Source of the DNA: Ruegeria marisrubri
GTDB lineage: Bacteria; Pseudomonadota; Alphaproteobacteria; Rhodobacterales; Rhodobacteraceae
Direction: 5' to 3'
DNA length: 64,000 nt
Assembly (NCBI RefSeq): GCF_001507595.1
Contig: NZ_LQBQ01000035.1
Coordinates: 124,001 to 188,000, forward strand
In this document: in pieces, positions 36,246 to 45,717 of the stretch
Layout: the number at the start of each line of letters is the position of its first letter
Position numbering within the stretch: position 1 is the first letter of the stretch
Program-made: the position numbers and the translations under genes
The notes under the pieces: model-generated
Told to the model about the DNA's origin: nothing
The model's input: the letters and a program-made list of their open reading frames with translations, nothing else
The model's database searches: none

Positions 36246-37700
36246 ATGAAGTTTCAGCCCGAGGCCAGCCATTTCATCGATGGCGCCTATGTCGAAGACA
36301 CCGCAGGCACCCCGATCGACGTGATCTACCCGGCGACCGGCGAGGTCATCGCCCGCCTGCATTCGGCCACGCCGCAGATCGTCGAACAGGCTCTGACCAG
36401 TGCCAAACGCGCGCAAAAGGCCTGGGCGGCGATGACCGGGACCGAGCGCGGCCGCATCCTGCGCCGCGCCGCCGACATCATGCGCGACCGCAACCGCGAG
36501 CTGTCGATCCTCGAAACCCATGACACCGGCAAGCCGCTGCAGGAAACGCTGGTGGCGGATGCGACCTCGGGCGCGGATGCGCTGGAATATTTCGGCGGGC
36601 TGGGCGGGTCGCTGACCGGCGAGCACATCCCGCTGGGTGGCGGCGATTTCGTCTATACCATCCGCGAGGCGTTGGGCGTCTGCGTCGGCATCGGCGCGTG
36701 GAACTACCCGACCCAGATCGCCTGCTGGAAGGGCGCCCCGGCGCTGGCCTGCGGCAATGCGATGGTGTTCAAACCCTCGGAAACGACGCCCCTGTCGGCG
36801 CTGAAAGTGGCCGAGATCCTGATCGAGGCCGGCGCCCCCAAGGGTATCTACAACGTGGTTCAGGGCTATGGCGATGTGGGCGCCGCGCTGGTGACCGACC
36901 CGCGCGTGGCCAAGGTGTCGCTGACGGGCTCGGTGCCCACGGGCCGCAAGGTCTATGCCGCCGCAGCCGAGGGCATGAAACACGTCACGATGGAGCTGGG
37001 CGGCAAGTCGCCCCTGATCGTGTTCGACGACGCCGATATCGAAAACGCCGTCTCGGGCGCGATCCTGGGCAATTTCTACTCCTCCGGTCAGGTCTGTTCC
37101 AACGGCACGCGGGTTTTCGTGCAGAAAGGCATCAAAGAGGCCTTCCTGACTCGGCTGACCGAACGCCTTGCCAATGTGAAAATCGGCGACCCGATGGATG
37201 AGGCCGTGAATTTCGGCCCGATGGTCAGCGAGGCCCAGATGAACATCGTTCTGGGCTATGTCGAGAAGGGCAAGGCCGAGGGCGCACGGCTGGTCCATGG
37301 CGGCGCGCGGCTGGATCGCGCGGGCTTCTACCTACAGCCCACCGTCTTTGCCGATGTGACCGACGACATGACCATCGCCCGCGAGGAGATCTTCGGCCCC
37401 GTCATGTCGGTGCTGGATTTCGAGACCGAGGACGAGGTGATGACCCGCGCCAACGCCACCGAGTTCGGCCTGGCCGCCGGCGTGTTCACCAACGACCTGA
37501 CCCGCGCCCACCGCGTGGTGGCCGGGTTCGAGGCGGGCACCTGCTACATCAACACCTACAACCTCGCCCCGGTCGAGGCGCCGTTCGGCGGGTCGAAAAT
37601 GTCTGGCGTCGGGCGCGAGAATTCGAAACTGGCGATCAATCATTTCTCGGAAATGAAAACCGTCTATGTCTCGATGAACGATGTCGAGGCACCATACTGA
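36246..37700 (+). CDS. betB: Betaine-aldehyde dehydrogenase (BetB-like)
   Basis: A 484-residue aldehyde dehydrogenase closest in look to Bet[49 protein letters not shown] and the catalytic Cys in [14 protein letters not shown]. The WNYP, ACWK and CSNGTRV elements are characteristic of betaine aldehyde dehydrogenases, which finish choline oxidation to glycine betaine. The start is ATG 36246. Upstream is a perfect palindrome; downstream lies a dimethylglycine-dehydrogenase-like gene, consistent with a betaine catabolism locus. Other aldehyde specificities (for example aminobutyraldehyde) cannot be excluded. Confidence 0.88.
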   Translation: MKFQPEASHFIDGAYVEDTAGTPIDVIYPATGEVIARLHSATPQIVEQALTSAKRAQKAWAAMTGTERGRILRRAADIMRDRNRELSILETHDTGKPLQETLVADATSGADALEYFGGLGGSLTGEHIPLGGGDFVYTIREALGVCVGIGAWNYPTQIACWKGAPALACGNAMVFKPSETTPLSALKVAEILIEAGAPKGIYNVVQGYGDVGAALVTDPRVAKVSLTGSVPTGRKVYAAAAEGMKHVTMELGGKSPLIVFDDADIENAVSGAILGNFYSSGQVCSNGTRVFVQKGIKEAFLTRLTERLANVKIGDPMDEAVNFGPMVSEAQMNIVLGYVEKGKAEGARLVHGGARLDRAGFYLQPTVFADVTDDMTIAREEIFGPVMSVLDFETEDEVMTRANATEFGLAAGVFTNDLTRAHRVVAGFEAGTCYINTYNLAPVEAPFGGSKMSGVGRENSKLAINHFSEMKTVYVSMNDVEAPY

Positions 37701-37730
37701 TCCGGCGGCGCGATTGAAAACCGGCCGATC

Positions 37731-37769
37731 ATGCTCTGTTCCCGACATTTCGCGTCGGGAACAGAGCAT
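37731..37769. repeat. Perfect 16-base inverted repeat with 7-base loop
   Basis: ATGCTCTGTTCCCGAC (37731-37746) is exactly complementary to GTCGGGAACAGAGCAT (37754-37769). It lies 30 bases past the betB stop and 85 bases before the next gene. As RNA it forms a very stable hairpin. There is no T run, so it could be a terminator/stabiliser or a large operator. Confidence 0.75.
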
Positions 37770-37772
37770 ACG

Positions 37773-37786
37773 CAGGGTAAACCCTG
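37773..37786. promoter_or_regulatory. Palindrome CAGGGTAAACCCTG, operator candidate
   Basis: A perfect 6+2+6 inverted repeat immediately after the long hairpin and 68 bases upstream of the flavoprotein start. It is compatible with a dimeric repressor site for the dehydrogenase-PrpD pair. No matching regulator gene is nearby. Confidence 0.4.
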
Positions 37787-37854
37787 TGGCTCACTCCTGA
37801 CAAACGGCGTCGGCACTTGGGCCGCGCCACGCATTGTCCGGGAGTATCGACGAC

Positions 37855-40272
37855 ATGAAGAGCCATGCCCAGGCGGTCGTGATCGGGGGCGGCCTTGCCG
37901 GCTGCTCGATCCTGTATCACCTTGCCAAACTCGGTTGGACCGACGTGATCCTGCTCGAGCGGGACGAGCTGACCAGCGGCTCCACCTGGCATGCGGCGGC
38001 CAACATCCACGGGCTGCACGACAACAACAACGTCACCCGCATCCAGCACTACACGATGAACCTCTACAAAGAGCTGGAAAAGGAAACCGGGCAGGGCTGC
38101 GGGGTTTTTCAGCCGGGCTCGCTGTATCTGGCCCAGACCGAAGCGCGCGAGCACCAGCTGCGCCTGCAAGAGGCCAAGGCGCGGTTCTACGGCCTGAACT
38201 TCCATGAGATCAGCCGCGAACAGGCGATGGAGCTGCACCCGCTGGCGCAGTTCGATGATGTCCGTTGCATCATGTATGAACCCGACGGCGGCAACGTAGA
38301 CCCCTCGGGCGTGACCCATGCCTATGCCGCCGGCGCGCGCGCGCTGGGGGCCGAGATTCGGCGGTTTTGCCCCGTAATAGGGACTGAAGCGCAGCCCGAC
38401 GGCTCGTGGATCGTGCGCACGAAAAAGGGCGACATCCACACGCAATGGGTGGTCAACGCAGCCGGCCTGTGGGGCCGCGAAGTGGCAGCGCTGGCCGGGC
38501 TGGAACTGCCGCTGCAACCAACCGAACACCAGTATTTCGTGACCGAGGCGATTGACGAGGTCGCAGCACTCGGCCGTCGCCTGCCTTCGATCGCCGACCG
38601 CGATGGAGAGTATTACTTCCGGCAGGAAGGCAACGGGTTGCTGATCGGCGCCTATGAGAAAGACATGCGGTTCTGGGCCGAGGACGGCACGCCGCTGGAT
38701 TTCGCGCATGACCTCTTCCCCGACGATCTGGACCGGATCATGGAAAACGTGATCCGCGCGACCGAGCGTGTGCCGGTGGCCGCGACCGCAGGCGTAAAGC
38801 GGGTGATCAACGGCCCGATGATCTGGTCTCCGGATTCCAACGCCATCTGGGGGCCGGTGCCCGAGCTGCGCAACTATTTCTGCTGCACCGGCATCATCCC
38901 CGGCTTCTCGCAGTCCGGCGGGCTGGGCCTGCTGGCCGCGCAATGGATGATCGAAGGCGAGCCGCAATACGACATGTTCGCCTGGGATCTGGCGCGGTTC
39001 GGCGACTGGGCCGACAAGAAATTCACCAAGGCGCGGGTCGCCGACCAATATTCCCACCGCTTCGCCATCCATTTCCCGAACGAGGAACGCAGCGCCGGCC
39101 GCCCTGCTCGTGTGCGCCCTGCTTACGAGATGCAAAAGCAGATGGGCGCGGTCTTTGGCCTGAACTGTGGCTGGGAACACCCGCTGTGGTTTGCCGATCA
39201 GCCCGGAACGTTCGAAACCATCGGCTTCACCCGCCAGAACTGGTTCGAACCGGTGGGGCAGGAGGCCCGGATGCTGCGCGAGAGCGTGGGTGTGATCGAC
39301 ATCTCGAACTTTGCCAACTACGTCATCAAGGGGCCGGGCGCGCATGACTGGCTGGATCGGCTGGTGGCCAACCGGGTGCCCACGCAGGTGGGCCGCTCGT
39401 GCCTGACGCCGCTGATTTCCGTGCGCGGCGGCGTGGCGGGTGATTTCACCATCACCAAGACGGCCCAAGACGAATATATGATGATCGGCTCGGGCATGGC
39501 CGAACGCTATCATCAGCGGTTCTTCAACATGGTGGAGCTGCCCGAGGGCACCACCTTCGAGGTCGCCACCAACCGCATCGCCGGCTTCAACGTCGCCGGC
39601 CCGAAATCCCGCGAGATGCTGCAACGGCTGACCAACATGGACCTGTCGAACGCGGCGTTCCGTTTCATGCGTTCGGCTACGATCGAGGTTGCCGGGGTCA
39701 CCTGCCTGGCCATCCGCGTCAGCTTCACCGGCGATCTGGGATGGGAGCTGCACTGCGCCGAAGAGGACCAGACCCGGCTCTATGCCGGGCTCTTGGACGC
39801 CGCGCGCAAGTTCAACGGCGGTCCCGTGGGCAGCCGTGCGCTGGGGGCGCTGCGCATCGAAAAGGGCTATGGCTCCTGGGGCCGCGAATACAGCCAGGAA
39901 TACTGGCCGCAAGAGGTCGGGCTGACCGGCCTCATCAAGCTCGACAAGGATTTTCTGCACAAGGACGCCTACCTGTCCGTCCGCGACAATACCCCGCGCG
40001 AAGCGCTGTCGATCTTCGAGGTCGAGGCCATCCACGACGCGGACGCCAGCGGAGGCGAGCCGATCTTTGCCCCTGACGGCACGCCGGTCGGTCGGGTGAC
40101 CTCGGGCGCCTATGGCTATTCGGTCGGCAAGTCGCTGGCGCTGGGCTTCCGCAACCCGCAGGTCGCCCGGCCGGGTGACGAGGTCGAGGTTTTCATTCTC
40201 GGGAAACCGCACAAGGCAAGGGTTCTGGAACAGCCGCCATTTGACCCCCAGGGCGCCCGCCTGCGCGGGTGA
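37855..40272 (+). CDS. FAD-dependent oxidoreductase with GcvT domains, dimethylglycine/sarcosine dehydrogenase-like
   Basis: An 805-residue two-part enzyme. The N-terminal DAO-type flavoprotein domain has VVIGGGLAGCSILYHLAKLGW and the motif SGSTWHAAAN, whose His46 corresponds to the histidine that binds FAD covalently in DMGDH. The C-terminal half (about 430-805) is a folate-binding GcvT/aminomethyltransferase module (RIAGFNVAGPKSREMLQRLT, FTGDLGWELH, ALGALRIEKGYGSWGREY). Such enzymes demethylate N-methylated glycines and pass the C1 unit to tetrahydrofolate. ATG 37855 has GGGAG upstream. Roseobacters carry several paralogs, so dimethylglycine, sarcosine and related amines all remain possible. 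It overlaps or abuts the PrpD gene. Confidence 0.9.
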   Translation: MKSHAQAVVIGGGLAGCSILYHLAKLGWTDVILLERDELTSGSTWHAAANIHGLHDNNNVTRIQHYTMNLYKELEKETGQGCGVFQPGSLYLAQTEAREHQLRLQEAKARFYGLNFHEISREQAMELHPLAQFDDVRCIMYEPDGGNVDPSGVTHAYAAGARALGAEIRRFCPVIGTEAQPDGSWIVRTKKGDIHTQWVVNAAGLWGREVAALAGLELPLQPTEHQYFVTEAIDEVAALGRRLPSIADRDGEYYFRQEGNGLLIGAYEKDMRFWAEDGTPLDFAHDLFPDDLDRIMENVIRATERVPVAATAGVKRVINGPMIWSPDSNAIWGPVPELRNYFCCTGIIPGFSQSGGLGLLAAQWMIEGEPQYDMFAWDLARFGDWADKKFTKARVADQYSHRFAIHFPNEERSAGRPARVRPAYEMQKQMGAVFGLNCGWEHPLWFADQPGTFETIGFTRQNWFEPVGQEARMLRESVGVIDISNFANYVIKGPGAHDWLDRLVANRVPTQVGRSCLTPLISVRGGVAGDFTITKTAQDEYMMIGSGMAERYHQRFFNMVELPEGTTFEVATNRIAGFNVAGPKSREMLQRLTNMDLSNAAFRFMRSATIEVAGVTCLAIRVSFTGDLGWELHCAEEDQTRLYAGLLDAARKFNGGPVGSRALGALRIEKGYGSWGREYSQEYWPQEVGLTGLIKLDKDFLHKDAYLSVRDNTPREALSIFEVEAIHDADASGGEPIFAPDGTPVGRVTSGAYGYSVGKSLALGFRNPQVARPGDEVEVFILGKPHKARVLEQPPFDPQGARLRG

Positions 40273-40292
40273 GCGCGGAAAGCGAGGACCGC

Positions 40293-41663
40293 ATGACCGA
40301 CACCTTCCACCGCGTCGCCGATTTTGCCCTGAACCGAGGGCCCGAGGACATGCCCGCCAGCGCCCGCGACGCGGCCGCGCTGATGGTGCTGGACACGATG
40401 GGCATTCTCATCGCATCCGCCCCGATGGAGGCCGGTGTGATCGCGCGGGACACCGCGGCGCTGCTTTACGCCTCGACCGATCCGCGCTTCTCGGCGCGGA
40501 TGCTGTTCGACGGGCGTCAGGTCAGCCTGGCGGGTGCGGCCTACGCGGCGGCGACGCAGACCGACAATCTCGACGGTCACGACGGCTACAACCCGACCAA
40601 GGGGCATATCGGCGTGGTCGTCGTTCCCGCCCTGGCGGTTCTGGCCCAGCACTGCCCGGACCTGACAGGCCCCGAGGCGCTAGCGGCGGTGATCGTCGGA
40701 TACGAGATCGCGGGCCGCGCCGGCATCGCGCTGCACGCCACCGTCAGCGACTATCACACCTCGGGCGCCTGGAACGCGCTGGGCGTCGCCGCGATGGCGG
40801 CGCGCCTGCGCGGGCATTCGCCGGACCAGTTGCGGCAGGCGCTGGGCATCGCCGAATACCACGGCCCCCGCAGCCAGATGATGCGCGAGATCGCCAACCC
40901 GACCATGCTGCATGACGGCTCGGGCTGGGGCGTGATGGTGGGCATGTCGGCGGCGGTTCTGGCCGAGCGCGGCTTTACCGGCGCCCCCGCCATCACCATC
41001 GAGGAGGACCGCGCCGCGCCCTTCTGGCAGGATCTGGGCCGCTTCTGGCAGATGGAACATCAATACGTGAAACCCTATCCGATCTGCCGCTGGGCCCATG
41101 CCGCCATCGACGCCACCCGCGCGTTGATGCAGGCGCATGACCTGACCCACCGCCAGATCCGGCACCTTCAGGTAAACAGCTTTCACGAAGCCGCCTGCCT
41201 GTATCCCGGCATCCCCGCCACCACCTCGCAGGCGCAGTATTCGCTGGCCTTCGCCGTGGCGGTTCAGGCCGTGCACGGGCGGATCGGGGTCGAGCACATC
41301 TCAGGCGGCGGGTTGAGTGATCCGACGGTTGCGGGGTTCCTGCAGCGCATCGCGATCAGCGAATCCCCCCGGCACAGCGCGCGGTTTCCGGACGGGCGCT
41401 GGGCGGACGTGCAGATCACCACGACCGATGGCCGGGTTCTGGATTCGGGTGACACCCATGCCCGCGGCGGGCCCGAGGCCCCGATGAGCCGGCAGGACGT
41501 GATCGGCAAGTACCTGGATTTCGCCGCCCCGGCCATCGGCGAGGCCCGCGCCGCCGCGATCCGCGACGCCATTCTGGGGCTGACCGATCCGGACAGCCGG
41601 TTTTCCGACCTGGCCGGGCTGCTTTACGATCCGGCGAAGTCCCGAGACGCGGTGAGCGGGTAG
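40293..41663 (+). CDS. MmgE/PrpD family protein
   Basis: A 456-residue protein of the 2-methylcitrate dehydratase/aconitate decarboxylase superfamily. Motifs: AALMVLDTMGILIAS at the N-terminus, NLDGHDGYNPTKGHIG, AGRAGIALHATVSDYHTSGAWNALG and KPYPICRWAHAAIDA. The His/Asp of DGHDGYN and the KPYPICR segment align with the active-site region of the family. ATG 40293 is used; a GTG at 40269 overlapping the upstream stop (GTGA) is also possible. No methylcitrate cycle genes are nearby, so a substrate other than 2-methylcitrate is likely. The end overlaps thpR on the other strand by 40 bases. Confidence 0.9.
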   Translation: MTDTFHRVADFALNRGPEDMPASARDAAALMVLDTMGILIASAPMEAGVIARDTAALLYASTDPRFSARMLFDGRQVSLAGAAYAAATQTDNLDGHDGYNPTKGHIGVVVVPALAVLAQHCPDLTGPEALAAVIVGYEIAGRAGIALHATVSDYHTSGAWNALGVAAMAARLRGHSPDQLRQALGIAEYHGPRSQMMREIANPTMLHDGSGWGVMVGMSAAVLAERGFTGAPAITIEEDRAAPFWQDLGRFWQMEHQYVKPYPICRWAHAAIDATRALMQAHDLTHRQIRHLQVNSFHEAACLYPGIPATTSQAQYSLAFAVAVQAVHGRIGVEHISGGGLSDPTVAGFLQRIAISESPRHSARFPDGRWADVQITTTDGRVLDSGDTHARGGPEAPMSRQDVIGKYLDFAAPAIGEARAAAIRDAILGLTDPDSRFSDLAGLLYDPAKSRDAVSG

Positions 41664-42160
41664 TCCATTAGGCATTCGTACCGGGCACCTTCGGGGTGCA
41701 GGGTCGAGGCGAACAGCGCAAAGTGATCGACAGGCATGTTTTCGTAGCGAAACCCGGCAACCTCTCCGCGCAGCCGCCGCAGCCTCGTTCCGGATTTCAG
41801 GCGGATGATGGTGACGTGCGGGCGGAAACGGCGGCGGGGCAGGGAGATGCCCGCGCGGTTGACGGCCCGGTTTATACGGTCGTGCAGGTCGGTCAGGGGC
41901 GGCGTTTCGGGCACGGCCAGATGAACCGCGCGGCCGTGTTGGCCAAGCCCTGACAGGGAAATGGCAAACGGCTCACAGTGGATCCGAAGAAGCTCTTCGT
42001 GCAGGGTTCCCAGGGTTTCCTCGGGTTGATCGCCCAGAAACGCCAGGGTCAGGTGCAGGTTGTCCCGCGGCACGCGGCGCCCGACGTCCAGGCGCCGCTG
42101 CACTGCCGCCAGCGCCCTAGCGGCGTCATCGGTCAAGGGAATCGCTACAAAGCTGCGCAT
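41624..42160 (-). CDS. thpR: RNA 2',3'-cyclic phosphodiesterase ThpR (2'-5' RNA ligase family)
   Basis: A 178-residue 2H phosphoesterase. It starts MRSFVAIPL and has the two catalytic HxT motifs, HLTLAF (His36) and HVTIIR (His115). The family hydrolyses 2',3'-cyclic phosphate RNA ends and can reversibly ligate tRNA halves by a 2'-5' bond in vitro. Start ATG 42160 gives the normal family length. The 3' 40 bases overlap the convergent PrpD gene. Confidence 0.94.
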   Translation of the reverse strand: MRSFVAIPLTDDAARALAAVQRRLDVGRRVPRDNLHLTLAFLGDQPEETLGTLHEELLRIHCEPFAISLSGLGQHGRAVHLAVPETPPLTDLHDRINRAVNRAGISLPRRRFRPHVTIIRLKSGTRLRRLRGEVAGFRYENMPVDHFALFASTLHPEGARYECLMDYPLTASRDFAGS

Positions 42161-42618
42161 GAAAACGATAATAGGCGATTGAACGGGTGGCCGGGAAACC
42201 CTTCCGGACGCAGCGGGGGCGGCGCATCGGGCGGAACGCCGCGGCCGAGGATGAAACCACCAGGATGGTCCGTCAGGCCACGCGCGGCGCTCCCGATGGG
42301 CGGTTCGCGCGGCCCGGGAATGCCCGGTTCCCATCCGACGGAGGCGGCGTCGCGCCGGTCATCGCCGGGCGGTCGCTGCCCGGTCGACCGCGGCATCGGC
42401 CCTGGCAGAGGGATCCCGGCCCCTGCCCGCGCCTCCAGACCGTCCTCGAGGGCATGGAGCAGCGCGGTTCATCTCGGCAGCGAAGTCGGCAAGATCGCCA
42501 CTCGCCGGAGTGAAACGGCATTGCCCGGCCCGGGCGGTATCTGTCCCGTTCTCCTTGCCGTGGCGCATGCGCGGCCCGTTCCTGCAACGGGGCTTTGGCA
42601 AACCCTTGGGCTCGACGA
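42161..42618. other. 458-base stretch without a convincing gene
   Basis: Between the thpR start and the end of the flagellar-locus gene no frame has a recognisable protein. Minus-strand frames give arginine- and proline-rich translations without ribosome sites (for example a Pro-rich frame at 42145-42396). This is the boundary where a Rhodobacterales flagellar cluster would often continue with export genes, so it may be a decayed or rearranged junction; I could not match the translations to FlhA or FliI. Confidence 0.5.
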
Positions 42619-44817
42619 TCAGGAACCCTCCGCGCCTTGCTCGAGTGCATGCAGCATCTCGGCGATCGAGTCACGCGTGCGGCTGCTGTTCTCCAGCAGG
42701 TATTCGGCGTGGGCCAACGGTGTCGTCGGCGGGCGTTCCAGATCCGCCGACAGGTCGCGGCTGAGGCGGGCGATCGCACCGTATCTGGTGTTCACCGTCT
42801 TCGCCGCCTCTTCCCAGGCCCCGGCCAGCCAAAGGTTTCGTGCAGCCGAGTGCGGATCGTCTATCTGCAACAGGTGCTCCGCCGCGGCCCGAAACTCTCC
42901 GATCTCGGATGCCGCCTGCGCGCGCAGACGCAAGGCCTCTTCGGTGTCCATCGTTGCCAGTTCGAGCTCGGTCTGACGCGGCCGCCCCGAGGCAAGCGCG
43001 GCCCGGGCACGGGCCAGTTTTCCCGCGGGTGGCAGATGCCGGTTCCCGGGGCGCGCCGTGAATGTCAGGGCGAGGGAGGGAAATCCCAGAGACGTCAACC
43101 GGTCGGAAATGGCAATCGCCGTTGGCGCGGACAGCGCCGCTGTGATTTCCGGGCCGGGTTGCGTCACGTGGGCCAGAAAGGTGATGTCGTCCGCCCTTTC
43201 GGCCAGCAGGACCGCAACACGATCCGCGGTCCGGGTCCACTCCGGGGCGCGCCCTGTTTCGGCAAGCAGGGCAAGCCTGTCGCTCGCCCTGTCGAATTCC
43301 TGACCCAGCGCCAGGGCCAGCGCATGCGCCAGCGCCATTTCCTGCCCGATTTCCGACTGGCGATACTCCTGCGCAAAGGATTCGGCCAGTTCCAGCTCGC
43401 TCTCCGATATCGCGCCCCTTTCGGACCAGCGTTTTTCGACCAGCCGGGCCAGCGCAAGAGGAGCTTCGGCCGGAGCCGCCTGCGCCGTGACCACCTCGGT
43501 CAGCCGGTGCTCTTCCGTTTCCGTATCGCCTGAGGCAGCGGCCAGTTCTGCCTCGGCAAGGGCCACCTCCGAGCGCCTGTCAGAGCCGCTCCGCGCGACC
43601 GATCGCAGGATCCGCCTGGCCGCTTCCGAATGGCCCGCCCTTGTCATGATCCGGGACAAGTCGGGGCCGAAATGCCCCTTCAAGTGATCGGGGAGCCGTG
43701 CAAAGGCCTGTTCGACCGGGCCGGGCGAAACACGGCCTTCAATCTCTCCCGTGGTCAGAACTGCCCAAAGGGAGGCGTTGCCTTCGCAATGCTGCATGCC
43801 CGAAAATGGATTGTCGGCAATTTGAGCCCGGCCCTCTATGGCGGCCGCTATCGCCCAGATCTGCCTCGCGCCCTCGGCAGGGGGATCCATCAGGGACAGA
43901 ACGCGGATCGCCTCGGAGCCGAATCCAAAATAGGCGTAGGTCCTTGCCAGTTGCAAAGCCGCGGCACGATCGAGCCGGTCGAACTCCTGGAACAACGCCC
44001 GGCGCGCGGTCGAAACCTGTTCGGAAAAGGATGACCCGTCGGACCAGTTCGCAAAGTCCAACTCCTGATCGCTGATACAGGCCCGCCGCCGTTCCTGCAA
44101 AGGTTTACGTGCCGCAGCCCCGCCCCGCGCCTCATCCAGAACCGACCCGACGGCGATGTTTCGCAAGTCCGGCAGGGGCGGACGCATCGCGGAATTTCCA
44201 AGGACAAGGGACCGTCTCGGACCGACTTCCGCGATATCCAGGTCGACAACCTCGCGATCCGCGTTTTTGACAATCTGCGACAGCAATTGCTGTTCGATCG
44301 CCGCGAGCGGAAGGGAGTGCGGCGAAACTGGCAGCCCGCCTTGCGGGAACGAGAGCAGATCGTCGGCTCCGGACCGCGCCGACCCGTCCGACGATGCCGC
44401 CGCCCGCAGCAGTTCGTCGGCCGCAGGCAGCGGGATCACCGGGGGCGCGGCGGGCACAGGCGCCGGACCGATGTCCACCACGATCATGTCGGGGGCGTAG
44501 AGAAACCCGGTTGCGGTGCAATCGCAGGCAAACGTCATCTCCAGGCTTGCCCCGGGCTTTGCCTGTCGCAGGGATTTCAAGCGGCTTCGTGAAATGCGGT
44601 CGAATACCCCGTCGGTGGAAAACACCGCGTTCGGCAGATCGACGGTCAGCCCCGCGCCCCGGTCGCGGTGGCTGAGACGCCAGACCGTGTCCGGCGGAAT
44701 TCGGAACACCAGCCGCGTGAAACCTTCATGGTCACCCGATCGCACCGGGATCTCTTGCGAAGCTGCCGGTGTCGCCATCAAGACCAGGGCAAGGAGTGCG
44801 GTCGCCAGGCATCTCAT
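42619..44817 (-). CDS. Large secreted protein of the flagellar/motor locus, unknown function, helical repeats
   Basis: A 732-residue protein. A signal peptide (MRCLATALLALVLMATPAASQ) is followed by a small beta domain (about 22-120, RSGDHEGFTRLVFRIP...WRLSHRDRGAGLTVDLP, AMIN-like in look), a low-complexity linker, then a long alpha-helical, Ala/Glu/Leu-rich repeat region (about 250-720) like TPR/SEL1 solenoids. The start overlaps the motA stop by 4 bases (ATGA), so the protein is made with the motor. A periplasmic structural role around the stator or basal body is inferred. The symbol and biochemical function are unknown to me. Confidence 0.8.
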   Translation of the reverse strand: MRCLATALLALVLMATPAASQEIPVRSGDHEGFTRLVFRIPPDTVWRLSHRDRGAGLTVDLPNAVFSTDGVFDRISRSRLKSLRQAKPGASLEMTFACDCTATGFLYAPDMIVVDIGPAPVPAAPPVIPLPAADELLRAAASSDGSARSGADDLLSFPQGGLPVSPHSLPLAAIEQQLLSQIVKNADREVVDLDIAEVGPRRSLVLGNSAMRPPLPDLRNIAVGSVLDEARGGAAARKPLQERRRACISDQELDFANWSDGSSFSEQVSTARRALFQEFDRLDRAAALQLARTYAYFGFGSEAIRVLSLMDPPAEGARQIWAIAAAIEGRAQIADNPFSGMQHCEGNASLWAVLTTGEIEGRVSPGPVEQAFARLPDHLKGHFGPDLSRIMTRAGHSEAARRILRSVARSGSDRRSEVALAEAELAAASGDTETEEHRLTEVVTAQAAPAEAPLALARLVEKRWSERGAISESELELAESFAQEYRQSEIGQEMALAHALALALGQEFDRASDRLALLAETGRAPEWTRTADRVAVLLAERADDITFLAHVTQPGPEITAALSAPTAIAISDRLTSLGFPSLALTFTARPGNRHLPPAGKLARARAALASGRPRQTELELATMDTEEALRLRAQAASEIGEFRAAAEHLLQIDDPHSAARNLWLAGAWEEAAKTVNTRYGAIARLSRDLSADLERPPTTPLAHAEYLLENSSRTRDSIAEMLHALEQGAEGS

Positions 44818-45683
44818 GCCGCGGCCTGCTTGAGTTCTCTGAGCGCGTCTTCGAGCTCGGAAAAGCCCGGACGGTTGTGTGCCGGCGTGTTCTGGCGTCC
44901 GACCTCGATGCACATGGCGGCAGAGTGATTGTGCAGATTGGCAAGCAGCACTTCCTTGATGAGCTGATAAAAATGCTCGTCCTCTTCGGCGATGGCCTTC
45001 AGCTTGCTGGCGAAAGGGCCAACGAGGCAATAGGCCAGAAACACTCCCAGAAACGTGCCGACCAGCGCGCCGCCGATGAGTTTCCCCAGGATCTCGGGTG
45101 GCTGATCGATCGATCCCATCGTCTTGATCACGCCCAGGACCGCGGCCACGATTCCCAGCGCGGGCAAACCGTCGGCGGCGGTTTGCAGGGCATGGCTGGA
45201 ATGCATCCTGTGGCGGAACAGCGCCTCCATCCGTTTTTCCAGAACGACCTCGACCTGCAGGGGATCGTCATAGTTCATGGCGGCCGAGCGCAACGTGTCG
45301 CAGATCAGTTCAACCGCCTCATGATCGGACTGGATCTTTGGGTATTTTGCGAACAGCGAGGAGTTCTCGGGCTCCTCGACGTGCTGCTCGACCCCGACGG
45401 GATCCGTCCGCGCCATGCGGATCAGAGAGAACAGGAGACACAGAAGGTCACGGTAGTCCTCGGGCTTCCACTTGGGGCCCTTGAAGACCTTTCCGATGTC
45501 CTTGACCGTGTGCTTGACCTCGCCCAGGTCGTTGCTGATCAGAAAGGCGCCAACTGCGGCGCCGCCGATCATCATCATTTCGAAAGGCAGTGATTTCAAG
45601 ATGATCGCCATCTTGCCGCCGGCGGCCAGATAACCGCCGAAGACCATGGCGAAGACGACGGCAATTCCTATGAGTCCAACCAT
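44814..45683 (-). CDS. motA: Flagellar motor stator protein MotA
   Basis: A 289-residue inner-membrane protein with four helices; it starts MVGLIGIAVVFAMVFGGYLAAGG. The cytoplasmic loop contains the charged RMEALFRHRM torque segment, and the third and fourth helices contain DGLPALGIVAAVLGVIKTMGSI and GGALVGTFLGVFLAYCLVGPF, with the conserved prolines in both. MotA forms the proton-driven stator with MotB. MotB is not in the window, so the stator partner must be encoded elsewhere. Confidence 0.96.
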   Translation of the reverse strand: MVGLIGIAVVFAMVFGGYLAAGGKMAIILKSLPFEMMMIGGAAVGAFLISNDLGEVKHTVKDIGKVFKGPKWKPEDYRDLLCLLFSLIRMARTDPVGVEQHVEEPENSSLFAKYPKIQSDHEAVELICDTLRSAAMNYDDPLQVEVVLEKRMEALFRHRMHSSHALQTAADGLPALGIVAAVLGVIKTMGSIDQPPEILGKLIGGALVGTFLGVFLAYCLVGPFASKLKAIAEEDEHFYQLIKEVLLANLHNHSAAMCIEVGRQNTPAHNRPGFSELEDALRELKQAAA

Positions 45684-45717
45684 TCCCTATCTCCGGAAAA
45701 TCAGCTTGCCGAAAACC

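Noticed and set aside
37729-40212. 827-codon minus-strand frame opposite the DMGDH-like gene
   Set aside because: Shadow translation without motifs; the plus-strand protein has full FAD and GcvT signatures.
42187-42513. Possible 108-residue plus-strand gene in the flagellar junction
   Set aside because: Arg/Pro/Gly-rich composition, no ribosome site and no recognisable family.
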